DNA of 64,000 bases from Desulfoluna spongiiphila (GTDB taxonomy: Bacteria; Desulfobacterota; Desulfobacteria; Desulfobacterales; Desulfolunaceae). The stretch covers positions 2,738-66,737 of the forward strand of contig NZ_FMUX01000007.1 of the NCBI RefSeq assembly GCF_900101345.1, in the 5' to 3' direction. The notes beneath the pieces were generated by a model, which was not told the origin of the DNA, searched no databases, and worked only from the letters and a program-made list of their open reading frames with translations. Within the stretch, counting starts at the first letter, position 1. Each line of letters opens with the position of its first letter. Shown here piece by piece: positions 46,782 to 56,144 of the stretch. The position numbers and the translations under genes were made by a program.

Positions 46782-46792
46782 TGAAAAAGCAT

Positions 46793-46880
46793 GCCTCCGG
46801 CGGCGAGGTGAGCCACCTCGAAAGCTGATTGCCCTTGCGCGTTGCCCTTCGTGCCTCAGGGCAACGCGCAAGGGCGTTCG
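46793..46880 (+). repeat. Dispersed hairpin repeat, copy 9
   Basis: GCCTCCGGCGGC (46793-46804), stem A CGAGGTG/CACCTCG, then stem B GCCCTTGCGCGTTGCCC (46831-46847) paired perfectly over 17 bp with 46859-46875 around TTCGTGCCTCA. Stem B is unlike that of the other copies. It forms an inverted pair with copy 10. Confidence 0.88.
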
Positions 46881-47132
46881 CTGTGGGCTGCGCCCGCAAC
46901 CAAAGCAGGCGACGATACGGGTATTGTCACAATCCCCTGCAAGAATGTGGATGCGGTGTCGTTTTATTCGTATGCGGGAACGTACGTATCAACAGGGGTA
47001 TACAAGGCAATCGGAAGAACCCTGCATCGTGTTTTCACAAAAAAAGACACGGGCCTCTCCTGCAAAAACAGTCGCCAGACGCCACCCTTGACGCGAATGC
47101 CCCGAAAACGCCTGCATAAAGACGGCCTCCGC
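46881..47132. other. Non-coding segment between inverted repeat copies
   Basis: About 250 nt flanked by copies 9 and 10 in opposite orientation. It has no supported frame and looks like cargo of a miniature element or simply the DNA between two insertions. Confidence 0.5.
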
Positions 47133-47216
47133 GCATTCGCCATAGGGTTTCAAGGTGCCCCCACCTTGCCGCCGGAGGCAGGCTTTTCCAGGCACTTTAG
47201 CCTATAGAAGGCATGC
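47133..47216 (-). repeat. Dispersed hairpin repeat, copy 10
   Basis: Reading the minus strand: lead-in GCCTTCTATAGGCTAAAGTG, then the box GCCTCCGGCGGC, stem A CAAGGTG...CACCTTG and GCGAATGCGC at the start of an incomplete stem B. It lies just past the rarA stop. Confidence 0.78.
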
Positions 47217-47219
47217 CCT

Positions 47220-48569
47220 TTAACGCTTCTTCTTTGTCCTTGAGATGATCTCTTTCCAGGATGCGAGGCGAGGACCGACAACGGACTCGTAGCCACGATC
47301 GGTGGGGGTGTACCAGCTCTTGTCGCTGATCTCGTCGGGGAGGTACTGCTGGGGGACGAAGCCTCCGGGGTAGTCGTGGGCGTAGCGATAGCCCTCTTTG
47401 TAACCCAGGTTCTTCATGAGTTGGGTGGGTGCATTTCGGATGTGTTTGGGAACGGGAAGGGAGCCGCCTTTGTCCACCTCTTCCCGCACGGCGGCAAGGG
47501 CGGTGTAGACGCTGTTGCTTTTGGGTGCGGTGGCAAGATAGACCGCGGCCTGGGCCAGGGCCCGTTCCCCTTCGGCGGCCCCTAAAAACTTGTAGGCTTC
47601 CATGGCGTGAAGGGCCATGGAGAGGGCGGCGGGATCGGCCATGCCCACGTCTTCGGTGGCCACGGCGACCATGCGGCGGGCAATGTAAAAGGGATCTTCC
47701 CCGGCTTTGAGCATGCGCACCATCCAGTAGAGGGCCGCATCGGGGTCGCTGCCGCGCAGGCTTTTGTGAAAGGCGGAGATCAGGTTGTAGTGCTCGTCAC
47801 CGCCCTTGTCGTAACGGACGGCTTTTCGTTCCAACAGGGCTTCGGCCTCGGCCAGGGTGACCCGACAGCCTTTGCCGGCCTCCATGCGCTTTTGCTCCAC
47901 CAGGATCTCAAGGGTGTTCAGGGCGGTCCGCACATCACCGTCTGCCATGCGCACCAGGTGATCCAGGGCCTCGTCGTCCACGGCCACCTCCATGCGCGCC
48001 AACCCGCGGTCCTTGTCCTCCATGGCCCGTTTCAGCACGTTGAAAATGGTCTCGGGGGTGAGGGATTTCAAGGTCACCACACGAACCCGGGACAAAAGGG
48101 CGGGGATCACTTCAAAGGAAGGGTTTTCGGTGGTGGCGCCCAGAAGGGTGATGAGGCCGCTCTCCACATGGTAGAGGAAGGCGTCCTGCTGGGCCTTGTT
48201 GAAGCGATGGATCTCGTCCACGAAGAGAACGGTTTTGCGGCCTTTGAGGTTGCGCTCTTTTTTGGCCTCTTCGATGACGGCCCGGACGTCCTTGACGCCT
48301 GAAAGTACGGCGGAAATCTTGATAAACCGGCACTTCGTTTCTGAGGCGATGATGGATGCCAGGGTGGTTTTTCCGCATCCCGGAGGGCCCCACATGATCA
48401 TGGGGAAGATGTGATCCGTGGCAAGGGCGCTTGCGATGAGGCCCCCTGCCCCGGTGAGGTGTTCCTGCCCAAAGACCTCCGCAAGGGTCCGGGGACGCAT
48501 GCGCTCGGCCAGGGGCGCGTTCAGGTTGCCGTGTTCCGCATTTCTGTATTCAAACAGATCCATACCCAC
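47220..48569 (-). CDS. rarA: Replication-associated recombination protein A (RarA/MgsA)
   Basis: A 449-aa AAA+ ATPase of the clamp-loader-like RarA/MgsA/WRNIP1 family. Walker A is GPPGCGKTT, Walker [18 protein letters not shown], with [12 protein letters not shown] and the arginine finger LSRVRV following. The C-terminal tetramerisation region includes [15 protein letters not shown] and the late [19 protein letters not shown] stretch. It acts at stalled replication forks on single-strand DNA. The frame opens at GTG 48569; the ATG two codons later (48563) is equally possible and marks the MDLFEY start. It is a lone gene between two repeats. Confidence 0.96.
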   Translation of the reverse strand: MGMDLFEYRNAEHGNLNAPLAERMRPRTLAEVFGQEHLTGAGGLIASALATDHIFPMIMWGPPGCGKTTLASIIASETKCRFIKISAVLSGVKDVRAVIEEAKKERNLKGRKTVLFVDEIHRFNKAQQDAFLYHVESGLITLLGATTENPSFEVIPALLSRVRVVTLKSLTPETIFNVLKRAMEDKDRGLARMEVAVDDEALDHLVRMADGDVRTALNTLEILVEQKRMEAGKGCRVTLAEAEALLERKAVRYDKGGDEHYNLISAFHKSLRGSDPDAALYWMVRMLKAGEDPFYIARRMVAVATEDVGMADPAALSMALHAMEAYKFLGAAEGERALAQAAVYLATAPKSNSVYTALAAVREEVDKGGSLPVPKHIRNAPTQLMKNLGYKEGYRYAHDYPGGFVPQQYLPDEISDKSWYTPTDRGYESVVGPRLASWKEIISRTKKKR

Positions 48570-48632
48570 CCAATCACTTTTCCGCTGTCGGAAATGCCTT
48601 AAAAAACGTCAGGCAGCCATTCAACTTAAAAC

Positions 48633-48807
48633 AGCCTCCGGCGGCAAGGTGTGCCACCTTGAAAGCAGGTTGCGGATGCGCTTTCCCCTTCGTTCCTCAG
48701 GGAAAATCACATCCGCCTTTGATTCAGATCAACCTGAATCTGTTTTTTTCAAGCCTGTTCATCAAACGTTTTTGAATAGTTACCCTCCGGCAGGGCTGCC
48801 GGGAGCA
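48633..48807 (+). repeat. Dispersed hairpin repeat, copy 11 (full composite)
   Basis: GCCTCCGGCGGC at 48633, stem A CAAGGTG/CACCTTG, stem B around CCTTCGTTCCTCAGG, the GATTCAG/CTGAATC hairpin with a T run and a final CCTCCGGCAGGGCTGCCGGGAG module. Same order as copy 3. It lies between the rarA start and the der stop. Below it, 48845-48895 holds GC hairpins likely to end der transcription. Confidence 0.85.
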
Positions 48808-48902
48808 TACACTGAACAGTTGCCTTTTTTTATTTCAAACCGGCGGTACCACCGCCGGGCCCCTCGCCTCAGCCGAACCGGGCCGAGGGGACAACGGGCT
48901 TA

Positions 48903-50363
48903 TCACTGCTGCCCGTCACGCTTCAACTTTTTGACTTTCTGCTTTTGCCGCTCTTTTTTCTTCTGGACCTTGTTGCGGCTCTCTTTGTCTTTGTGCCCCT
49001 TGTTCCGGGTGTTGGTGTTCTCTTCCGGCTTGGGCCCGAACTCCATGCGACCGGTCTTTTCCCGGAAGATGTGCTTGATGGGGGTCTGGTCCAGCTCCGT
49101 AAACTCACGCACCTGGTTCATGAGGAACCGGCGATAGGAGAAGTGCACCGCGTCCGGGTAGTTCACAAAGGAGACAAAGGTAGGGGGCTTGACGGCCACC
49201 TGGGTGTTGTAGAAAAACTTCAGGCGCTTGCCCTTGTGCAGGGGAGGCGGGGTCCGCTCCGTGGCCCATTCGATGATGCGGTTCACGTCCCCGGTGGAGA
49301 CGCGGGTGTTGTACTGGTCGTACACGCCCCGAATCTGACTGAAGATCTTCTCCACACGCTGCCCGGTCAGGGCGGAGATGGTGGTGAAGGGCGCAAAGGA
49401 GAGAAACTTGGCCCCCATGTCCAGGCGTTCCTTGAACAGTTTGGGGCTCTTCTCACCTGCGGGAACCAGGTCCCACTTGTTGAAGACAAAGATCACCCCG
49501 CACCCTTTATCGTGGGCATAGCCGGCCACAGTGACGTCCTGGTCGGTCACCCCTTCCGAGGAGTCGATGAGGATCAGGGCCACGTCGCAGCGGTCCATGC
49601 TCTTGATGGCCTTGAGGACGGAAAATTTTTCAAGCTTGTCCTTGACCTTGCCCTTTCTCCGGATGCCTGCGGTGTCGATGAACCGGTAAAGCTGGCCGTC
49701 ACGCTTCATCATGGTGTCCACGGCGTCCCGGGTGGTTCCGGCCACGTCGCTCACCACCAGGCGCTGCTGCCCGGTGAGGCGGTTGATGAGGGAAGACTTC
49801 CCCGCGTTGGGACGTCCCACCACCGCCACGTTGATGATCTCATCATCCTCTTTGGGGTAGGCCGCGGCTTCGGGGAAGGATGCCACCAGGTCGTCGAGGA
49901 AATCAGGCACTCCGTAGCCGTGCTCACCGGAGACCGGGTAGGGATGCTCGATGCCCAGGGAGTAGAAGTCGTAAAGGTTCTCCTCCTGCCTCTCCCCGTC
50001 GATCTTGTTGACCACATAAAACACCTTGGGATGGGACTCCCGCAGGATCGTGACCAGGTCGCGGTCGTAGGGAGAGATCCCCCCTTTTCCGTCCAGGACC
50101 ATCACAACGGCATCGGCCTCGGCCACCGCCTGGGTCACCTGATCCCGAATGGCACCTGCAAAGGCGTCTTCGTCGTCAATAAGGTATCCGCCCGTGTCCA
50201 CCACCAGAAAGGGGGCGTCGTTCCAGAGGGCTTCGCCGTAGTGGCGGTCCCGGGTGACACCGGGCATGTTATCCACGAGGGCCGTTCGGCTTCGTGTGAT
50301 GCGGTTGAACAGGGTGGATTTGCCCACATTGGGGCGTCCAATGATGGCGACGATGGGTTTCAT
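48903..50363 (-). CDS. der: GTPase Der (EngA)
   Basis: A 486-aa protein with two GTPase domains in tandem, diagnostic for Der. Domain 1: GRPNVGKSTL, DTGG, NKID. Domain 2: GRPNAGKSSL, DTAGIRR, NKWD. A KH-like domain follows, then a long Lys/Arg-rich C-terminal tail (KDKESRNK...). It acts in 50S ribosomal subunit assembly. The start is ATG 50361-50363 (MKPIVAIIG); an upstream extension of 28 codons has no family match. It precedes the tRNA cluster on the same strand. Confidence 0.97.
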   Translation of the reverse strand: MKPIVAIIGRPNVGKSTLFNRITRSRTALVDNMPGVTRDRHYGEALWNDAPFLVVDTGGYLIDDEDAFAGAIRDQVTQAVAEADAVVMVLDGKGGISPYDRDLVTILRESHPKVFYVVNKIDGERQEENLYDFYSLGIEHPYPVSGEHGYGVPDFLDDLVASFPEAAAYPKEDDEIINVAVVGRPNAGKSSLINRLTGQQRLVVSDVAGTTRDAVDTMMKRDGQLYRFIDTAGIRRKGKVKDKLEKFSVLKAIKSMDRCDVALILIDSSEGVTDQDVTVAGYAHDKGCGVIFVFNKWDLVPAGEKSPKLFKERLDMGAKFLSFAPFTTISALTGQRVEKIFSQIRGVYDQYNTRVSTGDVNRIIEWATERTPPPLHKGKRLKFFYNTQVAVKPPTFVSFVNYPDAVHFSYRRFLMNQVREFTELDQTPIKHIFREKTGRMEFGPKPEENTNTRNKGHKDKESRNKVQKKKERQKQKVKKLKRDGQQ

Positions 50364-50491
50364 GGGTCTTGTCCGTATGGAATTAATCTGGGGGATACCG
50401 GCGTGATTGCCTGACATGAACATACAGGGTTGCATTGGACATGTCATCCTTTTCCAAAAAAGGACTGCCTCGCCTTACGTTTTCCCCACAC

Positions 50492-50526
50492 AAAAAAGGG
50501 GCTGACTGGATTTTCAGTCAGCCCCT
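50492..50526 (-). terminator. Terminator of the tRNA-Lys/tRNA-Glu array
   Basis: GGGGCTGACTG pairs with CAGTCAGCCCC around GATTTT, followed on the minus strand by a T run. Confidence 0.92.
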
Positions 50527-50538
50527 CGTGAAATCAAG

Positions 50539-50616
50539 TGGCGTCCCCAAGGGGATTTGAACCCCTGTCGCCGGCGTGAAAGGCCGGTGTCCTGGACCAG
50601 GCTAGACGATGGGGAC
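50539..50616 (-). tRNA. tRNA-Glu (UUC), copy 1
   Basis: On the minus strand GTCCCCA...TGGGGAC form the acceptor stem, the anticodon loop is CTTTCAC and the T loop TTCAAAT. CCA is encoded. Confidence 0.96.
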
Positions 50617-50620
50617 ATCG

Positions 50621-50696
50621 TGGTGGGTCGTACTGGGCTCGAACCAGTGACTCTCTGCTTAAAAGGCAGATACTCTACCAACTGAGTTAACGACCC
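50621..50696 (-). tRNA. tRNA-Lys (UUU), copy 1
   Basis: Acceptor stem GGGTCGT/ACGACCC, anticodon loop CTTTTAA between TCTGC and GCAGA, T loop TTCGAGC. CCA is encoded. Confidence 0.96.
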
Positions 50697-50726
50697 ACAT
50701 AGTGTGGAACGGGCTTTAAGGCGAAA

Positions 50727-50804
50727 TGGCGTCCCCAAGGGGATTTGAACCCCTGTCGCCGGCGTGAAAGGCCGGTGTCCTGGACCAGGCTAGACGATGG
50801 GGAC
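50727..50804 (-). tRNA. tRNA-Glu (UUC), copy 2
   Basis: Identical body to copy 1, with CCA encoded at the 3' end. Confidence 0.96.
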
Positions 50805-50811
50805 ACATGGG

Positions 50812-50884
50812 TGGGTCGTACTGGGCTCGAACCAGTGACTCTCTGCTTAAAAGGCAGATACTCTACCAACTGAGTTAACGACCC
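50812..50884 (-). tRNA. tRNA-Lys (UUU), copy 2, without encoded CCA
   Basis: Same 73-nt body as the other copies, but the three bases after the discriminator A read CCC instead of CCA on the minus strand. CCA must then be added or repaired by the nucleotidyltransferase. Confidence 0.93.
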
Positions 50885-50919
50885 ATGTTGCGCCTTAAAT
50901 TAGGCTTTGAAATGCAGTG

Positions 50920-50997
50920 TGGCGTCCCCAAGGGGATTTGAACCCCTGTCGCCGGCGTGAAAGGCCGGTGTCCTGGACCAGGCTAGACGATGGGGAC
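50920..50997 (-). tRNA. tRNA-Glu (UUC), copy 3
   Basis: Identical body, CCA encoded. It repeats the Lys-Glu unit with start-to-start spacing of about 190 nt. Confidence 0.96.
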
Positions 50998-51000
50998 GCA

Positions 51001-51076
51001 TGGTGGGTCGTACTGGGCTCGAACCAGTGACTCTCTGCTTAAAAGGCAGATACTCTACCAACTGAGTTAACGACCC
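51001..51076 (-). tRNA. tRNA-Lys (UUU), copy 3
   Basis: Identical to copy 1, CCA encoded. It is the first transcribed tRNA of the array, starting 23 nt past the promoter -10 element. Confidence 0.96.
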
Positions 51077-51098
51077 GCTGCGTCTCAAAGACTCGAAG

Positions 51099-51128
51099 CT
51101 TATACTCAACTTGTGACGCCGGTGTCAA
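51099..51128 (-). promoter_or_regulatory. Sigma-70 promoter of the tRNA-Lys/Glu array
   Basis: On the minus strand TTGACA (51128-51123), 18-nt spacer, TATAAG (51104-51099). Together with the terminator at 50492-50526 it makes all six tRNAs one transcript. Confidence 0.8.
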
Positions 51129-51222
51129 GCCGAAAGTCACAGAAAAATGACGATTCATGCAAAGACGGTGAACGGCGCCGCCCTAAACCGTCGCATTCAG
51201 ACCAAAAAGCAGGCCACCCACC

Positions 51223-52671
51223 TTATTTCCGCCAGAACTCCGGCACAAGAAAAATGATGACCGTGTAGATTTCAAGGCGCCCGAGGAGCATGCACCAGAT
51301 AAGAAGCCACTTTCCCCCCTGGGGAATCAGGGCAAAGTTCTCCGCAGGCCCCACCAGGCCGAATCCGGGTCCGATGTTGCCGATACAGGACCCCACGGCG
51401 GTGAAGGCGGTGACAAAATCGACCCCCATAGCCGCCAGAACCGCGGAACACAGGGCAAACAGGCCGATGTAGATGGCAATAAAGCCGATGATGCTACGCA
51501 TGACATCCTCGGAGACCGCCTTGCCCCCCAGCTTGATGGTGGCCACCGCACGGGGGTGGATCAGCATGTAAAGCTCCCGGTAGCAGTACTTCAGGCAGAG
51601 CATCACCCTGACGATCTTCATGCCGCCCCCGGTGGAACCCGCAGACGCCCCGATGAACATGCACAGGAAAATCAGCACCTGGCTCAGGCCCGGCCAGAGC
51701 TCATAATCGGCGGTGGCATAGCCCGTGGTGGTGATGATGGAAACCACCTGAAACGACCCGTAGCGCAAGGCCTCGGGCAGGCTCTGGTACACGGTGCCGT
51801 AAATATCAAAGGTCACCACAGCCGAAAGACCCAGCACAATAAAAAGGAACCAGCGGCACTCGGAGTCCCGCCAGAAGATCAGGGTCCGGCCCCGCATCAT
51901 CTGGTAGTGCAGGGAGAAGTTGATCCCCGCAAGGACCATAAAGACGATGATCACCCCATCGAGATAGGCGCTGTCAAAGCCCGCCACCGAGGCATTCCTC
52001 GTGGAAAAACCCCCTGTGGGCATGGTGGTGAAGGTATGGCAGAGGGCGTCATAGAGGTTCATGCCCCCGAAAAGAAGGAGCACCACCTCCACCACGGAGA
52101 TCAGGGCGTACACCTTCCAGAGGATGGAGGCGGTCTCTGAAAGCCGGGGCTTCAATTTATCCGGCACGGGACTCGGCACCTCGGCCTTGTAGAGCTGCAT
52201 GCCCCCTACCCCCAGAAACGGGAGAATGGCAAGGGAGAGGACGATGATCCCCATGCCGCCCAGCCACTGGATCAGGCTTCGCCAGAAGAGGAGCCCTTTG
52301 GGCACCGCCTCGATATTGGTCAGCACCGACGAGCCCGTGGTGGTGAACCCGGAGACCGACTCAAAGAAGGCGTCCACAAAATGGGGGAACGCCCCGCTGA
52401 TATAAAAGGGAAGAGCCCCGTACAGCCCCACCACGGTCCAGCCCACGGCCACGATGGCCATGCCTTCGCGCTGGCTGATGTTATCGAAGCTGGTGTCCCG
52501 GCAGATCAGGACGGCGATGGCCCCCGAGATCGTGGTGAACACGGCAGAGATACTCAAGGCGGCAAGGTCCCCGCCCCCGTAAATGGCCGAACAGACCACG
52601 GGCAACAGCATGGAGAGTCCCAGAGCAAACAGCAGGAACCCCGTAATATACGTCACAACAGGCCAACGCAT
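51223..52671 (-). CDS. trkH: Trk potassium uptake membrane protein TrkH
   Basis: A 482-aa K+ transporter with the four pore loops of the TrkH/KtrB family: FTTTGSSVL, TTMPTGGFST, ITTTGYATAD and GNIGPGF, whose glycines form the selectivity filter. Also seen are the long intracellular gate stretch SAGSTGGGMKIVR and ten or so helices. It imports potassium with the TrkA peripheral protein. Its ATG overlaps the trkA stop (TGATG), so the two are translationally coupled. It ends the operon. Confidence 0.96.
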   Translation of the reverse strand: MRWPVVTYITGFLLFALGLSMLLPVVCSAIYGGGDLAALSISAVFTTISGAIAVLICRDTSFDNISQREGMAIVAVGWTVVGLYGALPFYISGAFPHFVDAFFESVSGFTTTGSSVLTNIEAVPKGLLFWRSLIQWLGGMGIIVLSLAILPFLGVGGMQLYKAEVPSPVPDKLKPRLSETASILWKVYALISVVEVVLLLFGGMNLYDALCHTFTTMPTGGFSTRNASVAGFDSAYLDGVIIVFMVLAGINFSLHYQMMRGRTLIFWRDSECRWFLFIVLGLSAVVTFDIYGTVYQSLPEALRYGSFQVVSIITTTGYATADYELWPGLSQVLIFLCMFIGASAGSTGGGMKIVRVMLCLKYCYRELYMLIHPRAVATIKLGGKAVSEDVMRSIIGFIAIYIGLFALCSAVLAAMGVDFVTAFTAVGSCIGNIGPGFGLVGPAENFALIPQGGKWLLIWCMLLGRLEIYTVIIFLVPEFWRK

Positions 52672-54035
52672 CAGAAGAACTCCAGCTTGACGGTGAGCAT
52701 CTTTTCAATGCGGGGAACGGCTTCGCGCGTGGCAAAAATAATCACCCGGTCATCGGGCTTGATGACACTCTCCCCGGAGGGGATGATCACTTCGTCGTCG
52801 CGGATGATACAGATAAGGAGGGCACCCCGGGGAAAGGAGACCTTGCTGATGGGAGTGTCCACCAGCTCCGAGGTCTGAAGGGCCACGGCCTCGATGACCT
52901 CGGCCTGCTCGCCGTGGACGCTCATGGCCGAAAGCACCTTGCCCTTGCGGATGTGCTGCAAAATGGAGTTGATGGCCGAAAGCCGCGGGCTCACCACCTG
53001 CTCCACACCGATGCTGGCCATCAGGGGCATGTAGCTGAACCGGCTGATCTTGGTAATGGTGTTGTCGGCCCCGACGCTCCGGGCAAGGAGGGAAACCAGG
53101 ATGTTGGTCTCCTCATCATCGGTGAGGGAGACCACAAAGTCCATGTCCTTGATGTTCTCCTCCATGAGCAGGCTCTGGTCGGAGCCGTCCCCGCAGAGGA
53201 CCACGGCGCGGTTCATCCGCTCGGCAAGGTACCGGCAGCGTTCCGGGTTCCTCTCCACGATCTTGGTGTGGATGTTCTTGCTCTCCAGGAGATCGGCAAG
53301 GCGGGTCCCGATGAGCCCGCCCCCCACGATGAGGACCCGGTTCACGGGCTTCATGCGGCGGTTGAAAAATCGCAGGACTTCATTGAGTTTGGTGGCCTCG
53401 CTGATGAAATAGACAAGGTCCCCGGCCTGGAGAATGTCGTTGCCGTGGGGGACAATCAGCTGTCCCTTACGCACGATGGCGGCAATGAGGGGACGCACGC
53501 CCCCCAGCCGAGAGGAGAACTCGGAGAGGCGAAGACCGTCTAAAAGACTCCCCTCCTCCAGGCGCATGCCCACGATCTTGACGCGGCCGCCTTCGAACTC
53601 GCCCACATCCACGGCCCCGGGCACCCGCATCAGGCGGTAGATGGTTTTCACCACCTCGATCTCGGGGTTGATGATGGTGTCGATATGGGGAGCACTGGTC
53701 CTGAAATGCTCATGGTAGGCGTCGTAATCGCCGAGGCGGATACGGGCCAGTTTTTTTGTGGCCGGAGAGAGGATGTCACAGGTGAGGCAGGCCACCAGGT
53801 TCGTCTCATCGCTGTCGGTGACGGCCAGAAGGATATCGGCCTTTTTCACCCCGGCATCAATAAGGACCTCGGGGCTGCTGCCCGACCCCTTCACCACCTG
53901 CACGTCCAGATTTTCAGAGACCCGTTTCAGGGCCTCATCGCTGGTGTCCACCACCATGACATCTTTGTTTTCAAGGGAGAGGCGACTGGCGATGTGAAAC
54001 CCCACCTCACCGGCCCCTACGATAACGATCTTCAA
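52671..54035 (-). CDS. trkA: Trk potassium uptake NAD-binding protein TrkA
   Basis: A 454-aa protein with two repeated RCK modules. Each has a Rossmann motif (IVIVGAGEVGFHIA at the start, VLIVGGGLIGTRLADLL in the middle) followed by a TrkA-C domain ending in IPSGESVIKPDDRVI. It regulates TrkH according to NAD(H)/nucleotide binding in the cytoplasm. The start is TTG 54033-54035 (LKIVIVGAG), with GGAG seven nt upstream; the frame extends upstream 21 codons without homology. It is the first gene of the trkA-trkH operon. Confidence 0.95.
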   Translation of the reverse strand: MKIVIVGAGEVGFHIASRLSLENKDVMVVDTSDEALKRVSENLDVQVVKGSGSSPEVLIDAGVKKADILLAVTDSDETNLVACLTCDILSPATKKLARIRLGDYDAYHEHFRTSAPHIDTIINPEIEVVKTIYRLMRVPGAVDVGEFEGGRVKIVGMRLEEGSLLDGLRLSEFSSRLGGVRPLIAAIVRKGQLIVPHGNDILQAGDLVYFISEATKLNEVLRFFNRRMKPVNRVLIVGGGLIGTRLADLLESKNIHTKIVERNPERCRYLAERMNRAVVLCGDGSDQSLLMEENIKDMDFVVSLTDDEETNILVSLLARSVGADNTITKISRFSYMPLMASIGVEQVVSPRLSAINSILQHIRKGKVLSAMSVHGEQAEVIEAVALQTSELVDTPISKVSFPRGALLICIIRDDEVIIPSGESVIKPDDRVIIFATREAVPRIEKMLTVKLEFF

Positions 54036-54482
54036 GCAGTATCTCCTGATCTCATTGGTTTTCGGCGTCTTCCCCCGTGCGCCTTCTGCCCCCCTCATTT
54101 CTGCCGTTAAACAGAATCAGCGCCCGGTAAGGCGCTGATGACAGCCACCAACAAAGACACCCGCAGGGCGGGTGGTCGGTTCCGGCTGGCCCGTAAATCG
54201 GCAGCACGTGCGGTATTCTCCATATCCTTCAGGAGGTTGCATGGGAAAACGCCTGCAATATATCGCTATGTCATAGCCGATTCCCAGGCCGAGGTCAAAC
54301 GAATGACTGCCCTCCCCAAGGCAATCGTCCCTCTTTTTCGGCCGCCCGTTACCTTTCCCGGGCCGCCGCGTCTCCCATCTCCCGTCGGTGATTGCCCGGT
54401 CCATACGCCCTGCCGGTGCGTTCTGTTTTACATGGCCCCGGCAGGCTCGCCCGGGGCCATATCATACCGCGCAGTGGCCTGT
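54036..54482. other. Gap between the aminoacylase and trkA genes
   Basis: Two hairpins are visible: ATGGCCCCG (54432-54440)/CGGGGCCAT (54452-54460) just past the aminoacylase stop, and ATCAGCGCC (54116-54124)/GGCGCTGAT (54131-54139) ahead of trkA. Neither has a good T tract. No gene is seen. Confidence 0.55.
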
Positions 54483-56075
54483 TTACGACTCGCGACGGCG
54501 AATCACCTGGCCGTGGTTCCCGGGCAACCGCCTGCCGTCATGTATCACCACCTTTCCGTTGACAAGAACATGGACGATGCCGTCCGGGTACCTGTTGGGT
54601 TCGTGGAGGGTGGCACGGCAGGCGATGGTTTCAGGGGACATCACAGTGATGTCGGCCTTCAAGCCGGGATGGATGCGCCCGCGATCCGCCATGTTCATGC
54701 GATGGGCCGGAAGACTCGTGATCCGCCTTACCGCCTCTTCCCAGGAGAGCAGGCCCACCTGCTTCACGTAGCGATCGAAAAATTGCCCGACCCACCCGTA
54801 GACCGTGGGCGCGCCGGTATTCCCGGCCAGGGGCCCGTCCGGGGCCACGGTCTGGGCATCGGAGATAACCCCGCACAGCCCGTGGGCCAAAAGCTCCTGC
54901 TGCATGGTCTCATCAAAATTCCACCCGGCCCAGATCACCTGGGCCATCTCTTCCCCTGCGGCAAGGAGAAGGTCAAAGGCGGCGTCATGGGGATCGCACC
55001 CCATGGCCTCCCCGATCTCTGCCATGGTCTTGCCCACCAGCTCGGGGTGTTCGGGTGAAAAAAACAGGGTGATGAGATCCCAGCGCTTCTGCAGGACCAG
55101 TTGCCAGATGGGGTTGGGAGAGGCCTTCATCTTCGCCCGGGCCGTTGGGTCGGACAGATACTTCAAGGTGGCGTCAATGCCCCCCACATGGGCCCAGATG
55201 GGAAGCACCGAGGCCATTAGGGTCGGACCCCAGTTGTCGGGGATCAGGTCAAAGGCCACATCACCGCCCGTGGAATTCAACCGGTCGATCATGGCCAGGC
55301 TGTTAGCCACCGCATCATCCGGTGCGCCGAATTTGGGGCTTATGTGGGAGATCTGAAGGCGGACACCGGTGATGCGCGCCACGGAGAGGACCTCACTGAA
55401 GGCCATGTCGTAGTGCACGTCCCTGTTCCGGACATGGGCCGAAAGGATCCCGCCGCGAGCGGCAATCACCCTGGCCAGGGCCACCAGCTCCCGGGTATCG
55501 GCATGGATGCCCGGCTCGTACTCAAGCCCCAGGGAGAGGCCGCAAAACCCCTGCTGCATGCAGGCATCCAGGAGCTCGCACATGGCCTGGAGCTGCTCAT
55601 CGGACGCCTGGCCCCTGCCCTCGGGAATCACGCACCGCCTGAGTGAGCCATGGCCGGCAAGGGCCGCCACATTCACGCCGACCCCTCCCCGCTTCAGCCG
55701 GTCCAGGTAATCGCCGGCGCTGCGCCAGTCCACCTCCACACCGGGCTGATAGCCAAGGATCCCTTTTAAGTCCTGCGCATTGGTACACGGGGCGCAGCTG
55801 TAGCCGCACTGCCCCACGACCTCGGTGGTGACCCCCTGATGAAGGGAGCTCTGGGCCCTGCCGTCCACCAGAAAGGTAAAATCCGAGTGGGTATGCAGAT
55901 CGATAAATCCCGGGCAGACCATGTGGCCTTCGGCGTCTATGACAAGGGCGGCCTCTTCGCCCCCTGTCTGGCCGACACTGCAAATACGCTCGCCCTTGAT
56001 CGCCACATCCGCTTTAAAGGAAGCCCCGCCCTCCCCGTCAACCACCACGCCGTTTTTTATGAGTACGTCTATCAT
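54483..56075 (-). CDS. D-aminoacylase / N-acyl-D-amino-acid deacylase family amidohydrolase
   Basis: A 530-aa amidohydrolase-superfamily protein. Metal-site elements: GFIDLHTHSD near 60, the cysteine in VVGQCGYSCAP near 92 that bridges zinc in D-aminoacylases, histidines in SAHVRN and ISHISP, and the catalytic Asp in VISDAQTVAPDGP. It would hydrolyse N-acyl-D-amino acids or related N-acylated compounds in the cytoplasm; the substrate is not certain because the family also contains dihydropyrimidinase-like members. The start is the ATG at 56073-56075 with GGAG upstream. It ends a four-gene operon behind the TRAP transporter, so it probably acts on the imported compound. Confidence 0.88.
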   Translation of the reverse strand: MIDVLIKNGVVVDGEGGASFKADVAIKGERICSVGQTGGEEAALVIDAEGHMVCPGFIDLHTHSDFTFLVDGRAQSSLHQGVTTEVVGQCGYSCAPCTNAQDLKGILGYQPGVEVDWRSAGDYLDRLKRGGVGVNVAALAGHGSLRRCVIPEGRGQASDEQLQAMCELLDACMQQGFCGLSLGLEYEPGIHADTRELVALARVIAARGGILSAHVRNRDVHYDMAFSEVLSVARITGVRLQISHISPKFGAPDDAVANSLAMIDRLNSTGGDVAFDLIPDNWGPTLMASVLPIWAHVGGIDATLKYLSDPTARAKMKASPNPIWQLVLQKRWDLITLFFSPEHPELVGKTMAEIGEAMGCDPHDAAFDLLLAAGEEMAQVIWAGWNFDETMQQELLAHGLCGVISDAQTVAPDGPLAGNTGAPTVYGWVGQFFDRYVKQVGLLSWEEAVRRITSLPAHRMNMADRGRIHPGLKADITVMSPETIACRATLHEPNRYPDGIVHVLVNGKVVIHDGRRLPGNHGQVIRRRES

Positions 56076-56144
56076 TTGGTACACTCCGTTAGATCATCAG
56101 GTATCCCCGCAGGCCTCAAACGACCTCCGGGGGGAGAGGGACGG

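Noticed and set aside
48945..50414. 489-codon plus-strand frame opposite der
   Set aside because: Shadow of the GTPase gene, with the usual His/Gly/Val-rich antisense product.
50539..51076. Regular repetition that looks like a CRISPR array
   Set aside because: The repeated units are complete tRNA-Lys and tRNA-Glu cloverleafs of 73-78 nt, with no spacers of uniform size and no cas genes.
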